From: Pseudonocardia sp. T1-2H
GTDB lineage: Bacteria; Actinomycetota; Actinomycetes; Mycobacteriales; Pseudonocardiaceae
Direction: 5' to 3'
NCBI RefSeq assembly: GCF_038039215.1
Contig: NZ_JBBPCL010000001.1
Location: forward strand, 3,720,001 to 3,784,000
DNA length: 64,000 nt
Shown here in pieces: positions 15,926-23,568 of this stretch (the stretch's first letter is position 1; each line of letters opens with the position of its first letter). A program made the position numbers and the translations under genes. The notes beneath the pieces are model-generated. The model did no database searches. It was not told the DNA's origin and saw nothing but the letters and a program-made list of their open reading frames with translations.

Positions 15926-16229
15926 CGCCGCGTGCGGGTCCGAACATTGCCGCTGAAGGTTGCTGCGAGCTCCTCGGCGTCCTAGCCCTGCAACGGCACT
16001 CACCGGTCTCCTGGGAGAGGATGCACCGTCCACGGCGTTGCTCCTTGACCGTCCGGCTGCACCCTGACCGAGCCCGCTTCCCCCGGGCCCGCGTTACGGC
16101 GTACCAAGATCCTCGGGGAAGAATCGCCGTGAACGACGCCGAACGTGAGGCGCTGCTGCTTTGATCTGTCGTCGCCGGGCAGCGGATGGCCGATACCGGT
16201 CCAGCGCGTGTCGTCACCCAGAGGCGCCA
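15926..16229. other. Intergenic region
   Basis: A 304-bp gap after the PAS gene and before the terminator of the convergent collagen-like gene. I see no gene or repeat in it. Confidence 0.5.
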
Positions 16230-16266
16230 GCGGGCGCCCTCCCGTGACGTAGCGGAGGGCGCCCGC
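16230..16266 (-). terminator. Terminator of the collagen-like gene
   Basis: A perfect 13-bp stem (GCGGGCGCCCTCC / GGAGGGCGCCCGC) with an 11-nt loop, 18 bp beyond the stop of the collagen-like gene on its strand. Confidence 0.75.
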
Positions 16267-16284
16267 CGGAGGAACGTGAGTCGC

Positions 16285-17010
16285 TCAGTGCCTGTTCGCG
16301 TCCCGGGCGCCGGTGCTCGCGATCTCGGTCATGTTGGCCCAGGTCTTCTGCTGCAGCTTGATCATGTTTTCGAGCAGCGAGGCGAAGATCTGGACCGGAG
16401 TGAACGCCATGGCGAGGCCGGATTCGAGGCCGGCCGCCTTCGACGTCGCCGGCCTGGTCCACTCCGTCGCCTGCTGGGGCTGACGGCCGGGTTCGGGAGC
16501 CCAGCCCTGCTGTCCCTGCGGGCCCGGCAGCCCCTGCGGCCCGGGCTTGCCCTGCGGCCCGGGCGGGCCGGCCGGTGCGACCGGACCCGGCTCGCCGCGC
16601 TCGCCCTTCTCGCCGCGCTCGCCCTTCTCGCCGCGCTCGCCCTTCTCGCCGGCCGGGCCCGGCTCGCCGCGCGGGCCCGGCTCGCCGCGCTCGCCCTTCT
16701 CGCCGCGCTCGCCCTTCTCGCCGGCCGGGCCCGGCTCGCCGCGCGGGCCCGGCTCGCCGGGCTCGCCCTTCTCGCCGGCTGGCCCCTGCTCGCCGCGGGG
16801 GCCCTTGTCGCCTTGCTCGCCGCGCGGCCCCGGCTCGCCGTGCTCACCACGGGGCCCGGGCTCACCGGGCTTGCCCGGCTGACCGGGCAGGCCCTGTTCG
16901 CCCTGCGGGCCCTGCTCGCCGCGGGGGCCGTGCTCGTCGACCCCCGGGCGGTCGGTGGCGGTGGTGGTGCGTCGGGGTCCCGAGGACGGCTGGTTGGCTG
17001 CCTGTGCCAT
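16285..17010 (-). CDS. Collagen-like Gly-X-Y repeat protein with phasin-like tail
   Basis: A 241-residue protein. After a 27-residue polar N-terminus come 39 uninterrupted Gly-X-Y triplets rich in GER, GEK, GEP and GPR, a single APA break, then seven more triplets to about residue 170. The ~70-residue C-terminus has no repeats; its last 45 residues ([30 protein letters not shown]) form a probable amphipathic helix that resembles phasin or trimerisation segments. There is no signal peptide or transmembrane segment, so a cytoplasmic, possibly granule-associated trimer is inferred. GGAG lies 6 nt before ATG. The DNA of the repeat (16580-16870) is strongly tandem and may vary in copy number. Confidence 0.8.
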   Translation of the reverse strand: MAQAANQPSSGPRRTTTATDRPGVDEHGPRGEQGPQGEQGLPGQPGKPGEPGPRGEHGEPGPRGEQGDKGPRGEQGPAGEKGEPGEPGPRGEPGPAGEKGERGEKGERGEPGPRGEPGPAGEKGERGEKGERGEKGERGEPGPVAPAGPPGPQGKPGPQGLPGPQGQQGWAPEPGRQPQQATEWTRPATSKAAGLESGLAMAFTPVQIFASLLENMIKLQQKTWANMTEIASTGARDANRH

Positions 17011-17155
17011 TGCGCTCCTTCGTCGTGAGATCAGGTTCTTCGTCGTGCGATCAGTGCTCGGCAGTGCGCCGAGGCCATCTCGCGTGGGATGTCGGGTGCT
17101 GTGCAGTGGGGGGTGCTCGTCGCCGGGTGGCTACGGCACCGGGGAGAACGGGGCG

Positions 17156-17184
17156 CCCAGCCGCCGATCACCGTGGCGGCTGGG
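17156..17184 (-). terminator. Terminator of the small membrane protein gene
   Basis: A 10-bp stem (CCCAGCCGCC / GGCGGCTGGG) with a 9-nt loop, 12 bp past the stop at 17197. Confidence 0.65.
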
Positions 17185-17196
17185 CAGGGATCCCGC

Positions 17197-17496
17197 TCAG
17201 GCGTCGTAGTGGTCGCGGCTGCCGGCCTTGGCCAACCCGCGACTGATCATGTAGCCGATCGTGAGCAGCGTGATGTAGAACCACGCCTTGTCGGCCAAGA
17301 ATGGGTCGCCCCGGCCGTCGGTCTCGTTGACCAGGTAGGAAGCGACCAACACCCCGGCGACGGCGACGAGGAAGACGACGAACTCGGTCGTCTTGAACGC
17401 GGCCTTCGTCTCGGTGGAGCGTCGCGGCGTTTCGGTGGGGCGTCGCGGAGACGCAGTGGCGGTGGCGACGTCGGTCGTTGAAGGCTGTTGGCTCAT
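17197..17496 (-). CDS. Small two-helix membrane protein
   Basis: A 99-residue protein: polar Thr/Arg-rich N-terminus, then helices FVVFLVAVAGVLVASYLV and AWFYITLLTIGYMIS, and a short charged tail. ATG 17496 has AGAGAGG upstream; an in-frame ATG further up lacks one. Similar small proteins are widespread in actinobacteria without known function. It is upstream of the collagen-like gene on the same strand but separated from it by a terminator, so probably a separate unit. Confidence 0.65.
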   Translation of the reverse strand: MSQQPSTTDVATATASPRRPTETPRRSTETKAAFKTTEFVVFLVAVAGVLVASYLVNETDGRGDPFLADKAWFYITLLTIGYMISRGLAKAGSRDHYDA

Positions 17497-18159
17497 CGGT
17501 ACCTCTCTTGCAGTGCTCGTGCCGGATCTCGCCCGCCTACCTCGCCGGGGGAGCGGTAATCCGAGATTCGCAAAATTAGGCCGAGCGTCCACATCACCGC
17601 GGGCCGCCCGCAGCACGCCGGCCGCCTATGTGGCCGAGTTCCGCTCCGCGCCCATGGTCAGACTGTGATCAGCGCAATGACCTGCGGCTCCGCTGGCAGT
17701 CGCGCCGAGATCACCTGGACCGACGTCGGCACCAAAACGACAGGAGCAATCGACGCTCTGGACCTCGCTGAAGGCTGCGTGGCCGCCTGGCAGACCTTCA
17801 TCTCTCCTACAACAATATCTGTCACTATCTACCTCTACATGCGCTGGCCTGCGAAAACGGCAGTGACAGAGAGAGTGACAGCGGAGCGGCTGTCACTCTC
17901 CCCCGCGGCCGGCGTCCAGCCCCCGTTCCCAATACGTACCCAAATCGCCGATCGGGCCGTCGTCGAAGACGCATCACCGCAGGTCAGAGGCTTGACGAAT
18001 TCGACCCTCCGCCCGCTCTCCTAAAGCGGAGCGCTCTGCGGTCGCAGGAGCGCCGCCAGTCCCTCTCCCGCCTCCACGACTTCAGGCTCCGGCCTATCCG
18101 TGGCCGAGGCGAGCACGGGTGGCGAATAGTTCCTGGTCATCGCCACATCGGCGGCCGCC
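17497..18159. other. Right end of the AICE, non-coding, with GTGAC motifs
   Basis: A 663-bp region without a credible gene. At 17820-17898 it carries four GTGAC/GTCAC motifs (TGTCAC 17820, GTGACAG 17863 and 17875, TGTCACTC 17891), the same core as beside xis and repA, close to the other end of the element. It may hold an origin-related or integrase-arm site. Confidence 0.5.
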
Positions 18160-18202
18160 CTCAAAATCCGCCCAGTGTGAGTTCGAATCTCACCGGGGGC
18201 AC
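18160..18202. repeat. attR core (direct repeat with 3089-3131)
   Basis: This is an exact 43-bp copy of the tRNA 3' half, without the 5' half, so it is not a tRNA gene. It marks the distal junction of the AICE. Confidence 0.93.
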
Positions 18203-18330
18203 CGCCTTCAACCCCACACATGTGCCCTTGACCTGGGCAGACACCACTAACCCGTCAGCAGCGGCGTCCGGCCGTCAGCGGCTCTGACCTACCGTCGGGT
18301 CACTGCGGCCTATTCGCGGCCTGGCTTGCC
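18203..18330. mobile_element. Probable scar of a second related element beside attR
   Basis: Sequence outside attR resembles the inner left end of the AICE just after attL. Shared stretches on the minus strand include TGGTGT-TGC-CAGGT next to the core, CGCTGACGGCCGGACG versus CGCCGACGGCCGGACG, and AATAGGCCGCAG versus CATAGGCCGCAG at the place of the int stop. This is expected if another element using the same tRNA had integrated earlier and decayed. No integrase reading frame survives. Confidence 0.5.
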
Positions 18331-18489
18331 GGAGAGGTAGCCCGCGCTCGGCATACGGCATCAACGCTGCCTTGCGCGGCATCGTGACGTCGAGGCTGGA
18401 CGCTGGGTGGGGAGTGCCCCCCAGCGCTCGGTACGGAGTCGGTCGGCTGAGTCGGCCGCGGCCTGTTGAGAGCGTGAGGAGGTCGACGG

Positions 18490-19080
18490 TCATGTCGCCC
18501 GGGGCTCCGCCGTGGTCGGCTTCTCGCGCGCGGGATCGGGCACGACAAGGACAGGTCGGCGCTGGTGGGCGATCAGGCCGTGGGACACCGATCGCTTCAG
18601 GATGCGATCGAAGACCGAGCCGAGGCCTTCCCCACGCGACCCCACGATGATCATCAGCGCGTCCGTTTCCTCGGCCACCGCGGCGAGCAGCTCGACCGGG
18701 TCACCGCGCCAGGCGTGATAGCTCCAGCCCAGAGCGCGGTCGGCGAGGGCATCGGCTACCCGCTGTTGCTGGGTGTCGAGGGCGTGCTGGGCCTGGGCCT
18801 CCCAGTCCGCGCTGTCGGGGTCGATCGGGTAGTCGGACAGGTCGATCCCGTGCACCACATGCAGATGCGCGCGCAGTCGCCGGGCCAGGTCCGCTGCTAC
18901 CGGGAGGGCGGCTTCGCTGAAGTCGGAGCGGTCATACCCCAGAACGAGATGAACCTCTGGCGGGGTCGCCGGTTCGGCCGTGCGACGGATCCTGTGCGAG
19001 GTGCTTTCGATGGTGTCCGAGGTGTGGTCAGGGGACGGGCCGCTCGCCGGTGGCAGGGTCGGGGGCGGTGGTTCGGTCAC
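18490..19080 (-). CDS. Universal stress protein (UspA family)
   Basis: A 196-residue protein, single Usp domain from ~42: VHLVLGYDRSDFSEAALPVAADLARR, HVVHGIDL, and the ATP-binding loop DALMIIVGSRGEGLGSVFDR followed by SVSHGLI. The first 40 residues are Pro/Thr-rich and disordered. Usp proteins bind ATP or AMP under stress or dormancy. It lies 19 bp downstream of the crcB pair on the same strand, so it is likely co-transcribed with the fluoride channel genes. Confidence 0.87.
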   Translation of the reverse strand: MTEPPPPTLPPASGPSPDHTSDTIESTSHRIRRTAEPATPPEVHLVLGYDRSDFSEAALPVAADLARRLRAHLHVVHGIDLSDYPIDPDSADWEAQAQHALDTQQQRVADALADRALGWSYHAWRGDPVELLAAVAEETDALMIIVGSRGEGLGSVFDRILKRSVSHGLIAHQRRPVLVVPDPAREKPTTAEPRAT

Positions 19081-19099
19081 GGTGGGTTCTCCCGCCTGC

Positions 19100-19453
19100 T
19101 CAGATTCCGGTGCCGATGACCAGGCCGGCCGTGGCGGCGGCGATCCCGACGAGGACGCTGGCCACCACGTTGGTGACGCCGACGAGGCGGTTGCGGCCTT
19201 CGATGAGCCCCACCGTCTCGTAGCTGAAGGTGCTGTAGGTGGTCAGCGCCCCACAGAAGCCGGTCCCCATGATCGCCGAGACCGACGGGCCGGCGGTTGC
19301 GGTGACCAGCCCGAGGACGAACGAGCCAACCACGTTGACCACGAACGTGCCCCAGGGGAAGCGGCCTGGGAACATCCGTTGCAGGGCCCGGTCGGTGAGG
19401 AAACGCAGTGGCGCTCCGACCGCCGCCCCGGCCGCCACGAACAGCACGCTCAC
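19100..19453 (-). CDS. crcB: Fluoride channel subunit CrcB/Fluc (second gene)
   Basis: A 117-residue four-helix membrane protein exporting F-. The Fluc motifs are present: GAPLRFLTDR, GTFVVNVVGSFVLG and CGALTTYSTFSYE. Its GTG start overlaps the stop of the upstream crcB (GTGA). Pairs of adjacent crcB genes usually make a dual-topology heterodimer; the differing charge distribution of the two supports this. Confidence 0.9.
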   Translation of the reverse strand: MSVLFVAAGAAVGAPLRFLTDRALQRMFPGRFPWGTFVVNVVGSFVLGLVTATAGPSVSAIMGTGFCGALTTYSTFSYETVGLIEGRNRLVGVTNVVASVLVGIAAATAGLVIGTGI

Positions 19454-20046
19454 CGCTCCGCCTCGTGGTCGCGCGCGGCCGTGCCCTTCGCGGTGGTGGC
19501 ACCGTCGGCGGCGGGCCCGCTTGTGGCCCCCCCACGGTGACGCGACCGCGCGGCGGCGGCGAGGGCCCGGGTGAGGGTGGCCCCCACCGCAGCAGCGACG
19601 ATCGCGATCACCGGCGTGGCGACCAGATAGCCGAGCGCCAGGGGTGTGCGGCCGGCGCGGGCCAGGGTGAGGACGTCGACGGTGTAGGTGGAGAAGGTGG
19701 TGTAGCCGCCGAGGAATCCCACACCGAGGAACGGGCGGGCCAGCGGATGCGCCTGGATCAGTTCGGTGATCACCACCATCAGCACGCCGATCGCCACACA
19801 GCCGCTGGTGTTGATCAGCAGGGTGGACCAGGGCCACTGCGCGGGGCCATGCGGCAGTGCCGATCCGAGCCCATACCGGGTCTCGGCACCCAGCACGCCG
19901 CCCGCAGCGACCGCCGCGACCGAACTGATCAGCCGCGGCTCACGCCACCGCGGCCCCGGGCGGTCGGATTGGAGGTCGGGGTCAACGTTGGAAGCATGCC
20001 CCCCGTCTGACCGATCGGACGGCGAGGAGTCGCCGGGGAACTTCAT
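19450..20046 (-). CDS. crcB: Fluoride channel subunit CrcB/Fluc (first gene)
   Basis: A 198-residue paralogue with ~40-residue N-terminal and ~30-residue C-terminal polar extensions. Core: GGVLGAETRYGLG, STLLINTSGCVAIGVL, and VGFLGGYTTFSTYTVDVL. It works with the downstream crcB. I looked for a fluoride riboswitch in the 97 bp upstream and did not find the conserved core. Confidence 0.9.
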   Translation of the reverse strand: MKFPGDSSPSDRSDGGHASNVDPDLQSDRPGPRWREPRLISSVAAVAAGGVLGAETRYGLGSALPHGPAQWPWSTLLINTSGCVAIGVLMVVITELIQAHPLARPFLGVGFLGGYTTFSTYTVDVLTLARAGRTPLALGYLVATPVIAIVAAAVGATLTRALAAAARSRHRGGATSGPAADGATTAKGTAARDHEAER

Positions 20047-20143
20047 ATCGCACCTACCTTGATACGGCGTTCACGTCTGCCCGTGAGCGCGCCCGAGGTC
20101 CGCCGCCGATGGTGAGCTCCGCGTGGCCGGCCGAGGGTGGCGG

Positions 20144-20422
20144 TCATCGTCGTGCCGAGTCCGAGCCGTACTGCCACGGCACCCAGCAGGTCAACAGCAC
20201 GATCGCGCCCAGTGTGACCGCCGTTGATGCCGAGAGCAGGTCCCCGCCGAGCACCATCAGCAGGCCCAGCACGAACATCACCCTGCCGATCACCACCCCG
20301 ACATGGGTTCGCGCACGGCGCAGACCTGGTCGGGACAGCTGCTCGGCGAGGCCCGGGTCGTCCTGCGCGAGCTGCTGCCCCAGCGCGGCCAACTCACGAC
20401 GCTGTCTACGCGTCAGCTTCAT
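20144..20422 (-). CDS. DUF3040 membrane protein
   Basis: A 92-residue protein: basic N-terminus (MKLTRRQRRELAALGQQL), ASP-rich middle, then two hydrophobic helices (GRVMFVLGLLMVLGG and AVTLGAIVLLTCW). This layout is DUF3040, common and uncharacterised in actinobacteria. ATG 20422 is preceded by GGAGGG; a longer frame upstream lacks support. First gene upstream of the crcB-usp group. Confidence 0.7.
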   Translation of the reverse strand: MKLTRRQRRELAALGQQLAQDDPGLAEQLSRPGLRRARTHVGVVIGRVMFVLGLLMVLGGDLLSASTAVTLGAIVLLTCWVPWQYGSDSARR

Positions 20423-20686
20423 CGGGGGGCCCTCCCCACTCCCGGCTTGATCCGAGTGGGCCGTCCTCGCCCGCCGCGGACGCCGCGGCCGGGCACGTTG
20501 ATGCGTTCCTGCCGACCTCGGGGTTGTGATGGCAGGGACGATGACCACGATGTCGTGCCGAAGGTCGTGGCGGTAGCTCGTCGAGGACACCAGACGGTGC
20601 GATGCCGCAGCCGAGAGCGAGCCGACGGCGGAAGAACTTCGATGGCCGGTTCACGACGCACTCCTACCTAGATCAGGTAGGGGCTA
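20423..20686. other. Intergenic region
   Basis: There are 264 bp here, and together with 20918-21127 about 475 bp, around a doubtful small ORF. No recognisable gene in this part. Confidence 0.4.
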
Positions 20687-20917
20687 TCAGCCCGGCGTCG
20701 GGCGGTTAAGGGCGAGCTCCATCGCCGCTGACCACTCTAGCCTGACGACGGTGGGCGCCGCGAGGTGCGGCAGTCGCAAATCGAGCGCCTTCTCCGCCCT
20801 GCCGACCGCATGGGCGTCGCCCGGCTGCCGGTGGTCGGGCCACCACGCCCACCGGCGGACAAAACCGCCGCCGGCGGCGTGGGCCATCCGTGTGACGGGT
20901 CTCCCGGTGAGCAGCAC
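20687..20917 (-). CDS. Possible small hypothetical protein
   Basis: A 76-residue frame with GC-rich third positions and a GTG start preceded 8 nt upstream by a TAGACC box, which would fit a leaderless transcript. The C-terminal half (HAVGRAEKALDLRLPHL, VVRLEWSAAMELALNRP) looks protein-like. I do not recognise a family, and it could be spurious. Confidence 0.3.
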   Translation of the reverse strand: MLLTGRPVTRMAHAAGGGFVRRWAWWPDHRQPGDAHAVGRAEKALDLRLPHLAAPTVVRLEWSAAMELALNRPTPG

Positions 20918-20994
20918 GCAGGTCTAGCCTCCCTGGTCCCATAACCTATGGGTGATGGAACTCGCTCGAACCGCAGCATTGATCGCTGACGGCC

Positions 20995-21020
20995 CCTAGT
21001 CGCTCGCCTGAGCGACTAGG
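20995..21020 (+). promoter_or_regulatory. Hairpin overlapping a Shine-Dalgarno sequence upstream of fmdA
   Basis: A perfect 11-bp stem (CCTAGTCGCTC / GAGCGACTAGG) with loop GCCT. The AGG closing the stem is the start of AGGAGG, which serves an ATG at 21028 that opens an 87-codon frame running into fmdA out of frame. The hairpin could hide that site or end transcription from upstream. Confidence 0.45.
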
Positions 21021-21127
21021 AGGCTGCATGAGCTACCCCATGAGCTACCCCGGGGGCCGAATTCGCATCAACGTCCGGTGCGCAATCCATAGCTGTATGG
21101 CTCCGCGTCGGCATAGGGAGAGGTCCA

Positions 21128-22381
21128 ATGCCCGAGGTTGTGTTCCCGCTCGACAACACCAAGAAGTTCACCGAACAGCAGATCGTCGGCCACAACCGGT
21201 GGCACCCCGACGTCCCGGCGCAGGTGCAGGTCAAGCCGGGGGACGCCTTCCGAGTGGAATGCCGGGAGTGGTTCGACGGCGCGATCCATAACGACGACTC
21301 GGCCGAGGACGTGCTGAACGCCCCGTTGCCCAGCGTGCACGTGCTCAGCGGGCCGCTCGAGGTACAGGGCGCGCAGCCCGGGGACCTGCTGATGGTCGAC
21401 ATCCTCGACGTCGGCCCGGTCCCCCAGGAGGACTCCGGCCCGCTGGCCGGGCAGGGCTGGGGGTACACCGGCATCTTCGCCAAGCAGAACGGAGGCGGGT
21501 TCCTCACCGACCAGTTCCCCGACGCCTACAAGGTGATCTGGGACTTCCGCGGCGGTGTGGCGACCTCGCGGCACATCCCCGGGGTGTCCTTCACCGGCAT
21601 CGTCCACCCCGGCCTGATGGGCACCGCACCCTCGGCGGAGCTGCTGGCGAAGTGGAATGCTCGCGAGCAGGAACTCATCGACACCGACCCGGAGCGCGTG
21701 CCGCCGCTGGCCCTGCCACCGCTGCCCGACTCGGCCGTCCTGGGCAACCTGTCCGGGGACGAGTTCGACCGGGTAGCCCGGGAGGCCGCGCGCACCGCCC
21801 CGCCCCGGGAGAACGGCGGAAATCAGGACATCAAGAACTTCACGAAGGGGACCCGGGTGTTCTACCCGGTCTTCGTCGACGGCGCGAAGCTGTCGATGGG
21901 TGATCTGCACTTCTCCCAGGGCGACGGCGAGATCACGTTCTGCGGGGCGATCGAGATGGGCGGGTTCATCGATCTCGGCGTCGATCTGATCAAGGGCGGG
22001 ATGGAGACCTATGGCGTCTCCGAGAACGCGATCTTCATGCCGGGCAACACACCCCCGCAGTACAGCGAATGGCTGGCCTTCTCCGGCACGTCGGTGACCC
22101 TGGAGGGCAAGCAGCACTATCTCGACGCCCAGCTTTCCTACCAGCGGGCCTGCCTGCATGCTATCGACTACCTGACCAAGTTCGGCTACAGCCCGGAGCA
22201 GGCCTACATGATCCTGGGCGCGGCACCGATCGAAGGTCGCCTCTCGGGTGTGGTGGACATCCCGAACTCGTGCTCAACGGTCTACATCCCCACCGCGATC
22301 TTCGACTTCGACGTCCGCCCGGGCAAGGCCGGTCCGCACCAGATCGACCCAGGCCAGGGCGTGCCCAAGGCCAGCTTCTGA
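21128..22381 (+). CDS. fmdA: Formamidase / acetamidase-formamidase
   Basis: A 417-residue cytoplasmic amidohydrolase converting formamide to formate and ammonia. The FmdA_AmdA domain spans the whole protein: FPLDNTKKF, GHNRWHPDVP, GGVATSRHIPGVSFTGIVHPG, LHFSQGDGEITFCGAIEMGG and a C-terminal AYMILGAAPIEGRLSGVVDIPN. Length is exactly that of the Methylophilus-type enzyme. GGGAGAGG lies just before the ATG. No transporter or regulator is adjacent; downstream is IS debris. Confidence 0.93.
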   Translation: MPEVVFPLDNTKKFTEQQIVGHNRWHPDVPAQVQVKPGDAFRVECREWFDGAIHNDDSAEDVLNAPLPSVHVLSGPLEVQGAQPGDLLMVDILDVGPVPQEDSGPLAGQGWGYTGIFAKQNGGGFLTDQFPDAYKVIWDFRGGVATSRHIPGVSFTGIVHPGLMGTAPSAELLAKWNAREQELIDTDPERVPPLALPPLPDSAVLGNLSGDEFDRVAREAARTAPPRENGGNQDIKNFTKGTRVFYPVFVDGAKLSMGDLHFSQGDGEITFCGAIEMGGFIDLGVDLIKGGMETYGVSENAIFMPGNTPPQYSEWLAFSGTSVTLEGKQHYLDAQLSYQRACLHAIDYLTKFGYSPEQAYMILGAAPIEGRLSGVVDIPNSCSTVYIPTAIFDFDVRPGKAGPHQIDPGQGVPKASF

Positions 22382-22673
22382 GGCGACCGGGACAGGCGGG
22401 CAAGGCGGACGGACAGCCTTCCCGCCGGACTGATGGACTACCAGCCGGCCACGTCGTTCGCGGCGCGCTGCCGCGCCGACACCTCCGCCCGGTACGCAGC
22501 CTCCGCCCGCCGTCCCGCGAGCTCCGCCCGGCCCGCGTCGGTGAGGGGCGCGGCGGCCTCGAGGCGGGCGTGGACGCCTCGGCATAGACCGGCACGTCGG
22601 CGCTGCGGTCTCTGGCGCGACGCCGCGACCAAGAGCGACCGGCAAGTGAGGCCTCGGCGTGTCGTCGCAGGTA
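22382..22673. other. Region between fmdA and IS remnant
   Basis: About 290 bp. A minus-strand Ala/Arg-rich frame exists (22438-22698) but has no family resemblance, and I do not count it as a gene. Confidence 0.35.
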
Positions 22674-22741
22674 GAGGCACGGACCCGCGAGCGATCATCG
22701 GATTGCTGAAGTCTGATGGTCATCTGGAGGGTCCGTGCCTC
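22674..22741. repeat. 13-bp inverted repeat at the start of the IS remnant
   Basis: GAGGCACGGACCC (22674-22686) and GGGTCCGTGCCTC (22729-22741) are perfect inverted copies 42 nt apart; the second overlaps the transposase GTG start. It may belong to the left terminus of the IS or be a regulatory hairpin over the start. Confidence 0.5.
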
Positions 22742-23336
22742 TGCTGCCAGCATCTCTGACCGAGCCCTTGTGGGTCGAGTTCGCTGCCCTGATCGGGTCG
22801 AGCGAGCGCTCGGAGTTCTCCCGGCCCGTCCCTGGGGGTGGCACCGCCGCCGGATCGGTGACCGGGTCGTGTTCGACCACGTACTCGCCGCACCGGTGCA
22901 CGGCAGCGGCTACGAACGCATCGCCACACCAGGCTGCTCGGACCGCACCATCCGACGGCGCCTGGTCGAGTGGGCCGAGGCCGGTGTGGGTCAGGAGCTG
23001 CTGCGGATCGGGCTCGACGCCTACGACCGGATGATCGGCCTGGCCCCGGAGGACCTGTCCGTCGACGAGTCGATCACGAAGTCCCCGCGCGGTGGTGAGG
23101 TGTCCGGGCGCAGCCCGGTTGACCGGGGCGAAAAGGCACCAAACGGTCCGTGGCCTGTGACGGGACGGGAACGGGCTGCACCTGGTCGCCGCCCGCGCGA
23201 ACGATCACGACTCGCCGCTGCTCGAGCCGACCCTGGCCGGGATCTGCGACATGGTCGGCCCAGTGCCTGAGCGGCCGTGCCTGCACCTGGACCGCGGCTA
23301 TGACTCCCGCAAGACCCGCGACCTGCTCGACATGCC
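22735..23336 (+). pseudogene. IS5-family transposase remnant
   Basis: The broken frames together read as an IS5-type (DDE) transposase. They show an N-terminus VPLLPASLTEPLWVEF, a middle IATPGCSDRTIRRRLVEWAEAG, LSVDESITKSPRGGEVSGRSP, then LHLVAARANDHDSPLLEPTL and LHLDRGYDSRKTRDLLDMP. At least two frameshifts interrupt it and the C-terminal catalytic Glu region is missing. No right terminal repeat was found. It lies between formamidase and ctaD. Confidence 0.75.
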
Positions 23337-23568
23337 GTTGCAGTACTCGGCCAGGTGCCCAGCGCCACGCCCACCACCGACAGGCTGAGCCCGACGGGAC
23401 AGGGTCGGGTGCCCGGCCTTGTTCTGGCAGGACCAGGCCCGGTCCGTAATGCACGACGATCCTGGTGTGATGGCTCCGCGAGCCGAGCGGGCCATGGCTG
23501 CCCGGCGTGGGCATTCTCGCTCGCCGCCATCGTCACGCCGTGCTGACCGGACATGGCTGGAGGTTGAT

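Larger units (their letters stand above)
3089..18202. mobile_element. Integrative and conjugative element of the AICE type, ~15.1 kb
   Basis: The element is bounded by two identical 43-bp copies of the tRNA 3' half (3089-3131 and 18160-18202). It carries the AICE modules in the usual order. They are int and xis next to the tRNA, a replication pair (RepA-like ATPase and primase-polymerase), a TraB/FtsK-type dsDNA translocase with Spd-like membrane proteins, a GntR regulator, and an HTH-Nudix-HD cassette. No relaxase or type IV secretion genes are present, which fits AICEs that transfer double-stranded DNA. Cargo lies at 14340-17496. The integrase frame is broken as sequenced, so mobility depends on whether those indels are real. 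Confidence 0.92.

Noticed and set aside
16580..16870. CRISPR-like short repeats
   Set aside because: The periodicity (9 and 18 bp) is explained by the Gly-X-Y codons of the collagen-like gene; there are no unique spacers.
18160..18202. A second tRNA gene at attR
   Set aside because: Only the 3' half is present; the acceptor 5' strand and D arm are missing.
20047..20143. Fluoride riboswitch upstream of the crcB pair
   Set aside because: A GATGG-type stretch occurs only on the opposite strand and the conserved core and pseudoknot elements could not be found on the crcB strand.
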